6,204 bases of DNA from Candidatus Limimorpha equi (GTDB taxonomy: Bacteria > Bacteroidota > Bacteroidia > Bacteroidales > F082): positions 1 to 6,204 of the forward strand of contig JAGHSL010000308.1 of the NCBI GenBank assembly GCA_018065885.1. Reading direction: 5' to 3'. The notes beneath the pieces are model-generated. The model had not been told where the DNA came from, did no database searches, and was given only the letters and a program-made list of their open reading frames with translations. The position numbers and the translations under genes are program-made. Shown here one piece after another: positions 6,202 through 6,204 of this stretch (its first letter is position 1; the number at the start of each line of letters is the position of its first letter).

Positions 6202-6204
6202 AAC

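Noticed and set aside
1..6204. CRISPR array, tRNA or rRNA gene, insertion sequence or prophage
   Set aside because: No spaced repeats, tRNA-like cloverleaf, transposase or terminal inverted repeats were seen on reading both strands.

Overview
The window reads as chromosomal DNA of a Bacteroidota member, most likely a Bacteroidales-type gut, rumen or other anaerobic species. Three things support this. One encoded protein ends in a type IX secretion (T9SS) type A sorting domain. The promoter-like TAnnTTTG boxes are of the Bacteroidota type. One gene has a good Shine-Dalgarno sequence, while the others have none I can recognise.

Layout: (1) Positions 1-1760, minus strand: a long reading frame that is cut by the left edge. 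It encodes a two-domain acyltransferase with a PlsC-like O-acyltransferase domain followed by an OlsB/hemolysin-like GNAT N-acyltransferase domain. This is the order seen in bifunctional amino-acid-lipid synthases such as OlsF. (2) Positions 1761-1905: a short AT-rich gap with a promoter-like box for gene 1 and an imperfect hairpin after gene 2. (3) Positions 1906-3381, minus strand: an ATP-dependent RNA ligase with an N-terminal OB-like module and all the core nucleotidyltransferase motifs. (4) Positions 3382-3586: a divergent intergenic region with an imperfect dyad, a tandem 8-bp repeat and one candidate -7 box on each strand. (5) Positions 3587-6201, plus strand: a large secreted multidomain protein split into two overlapping frames by an apparent one-base deletion near 4776-4783. 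With the base restored it would be 871 residues: signal peptide, concanavalin/LamG-like beta-sandwich, two Ig-like modules, a PNGase F-type glycosylasparaginase module and a T9SS type A C-terminal domain.

The three genes do not form an obvious pathway. The two minus-strand genes are separated by 145 bp and the glycoprotein-acting gene is divergent. The most notable point is the PNGase F-like module. It keeps the counterparts of catalytic Asp60 and Glu206, but has Gln where PNGase F has Glu118, and it lacks one of the three PNGase F disulfides. It also carries a cysteine-rich insertion near its end. Together with the frameshift, this raises the question of whether the protein is a glycan-binding or altered-specificity relative, a decaying gene, or a normal gene with an assembly error.
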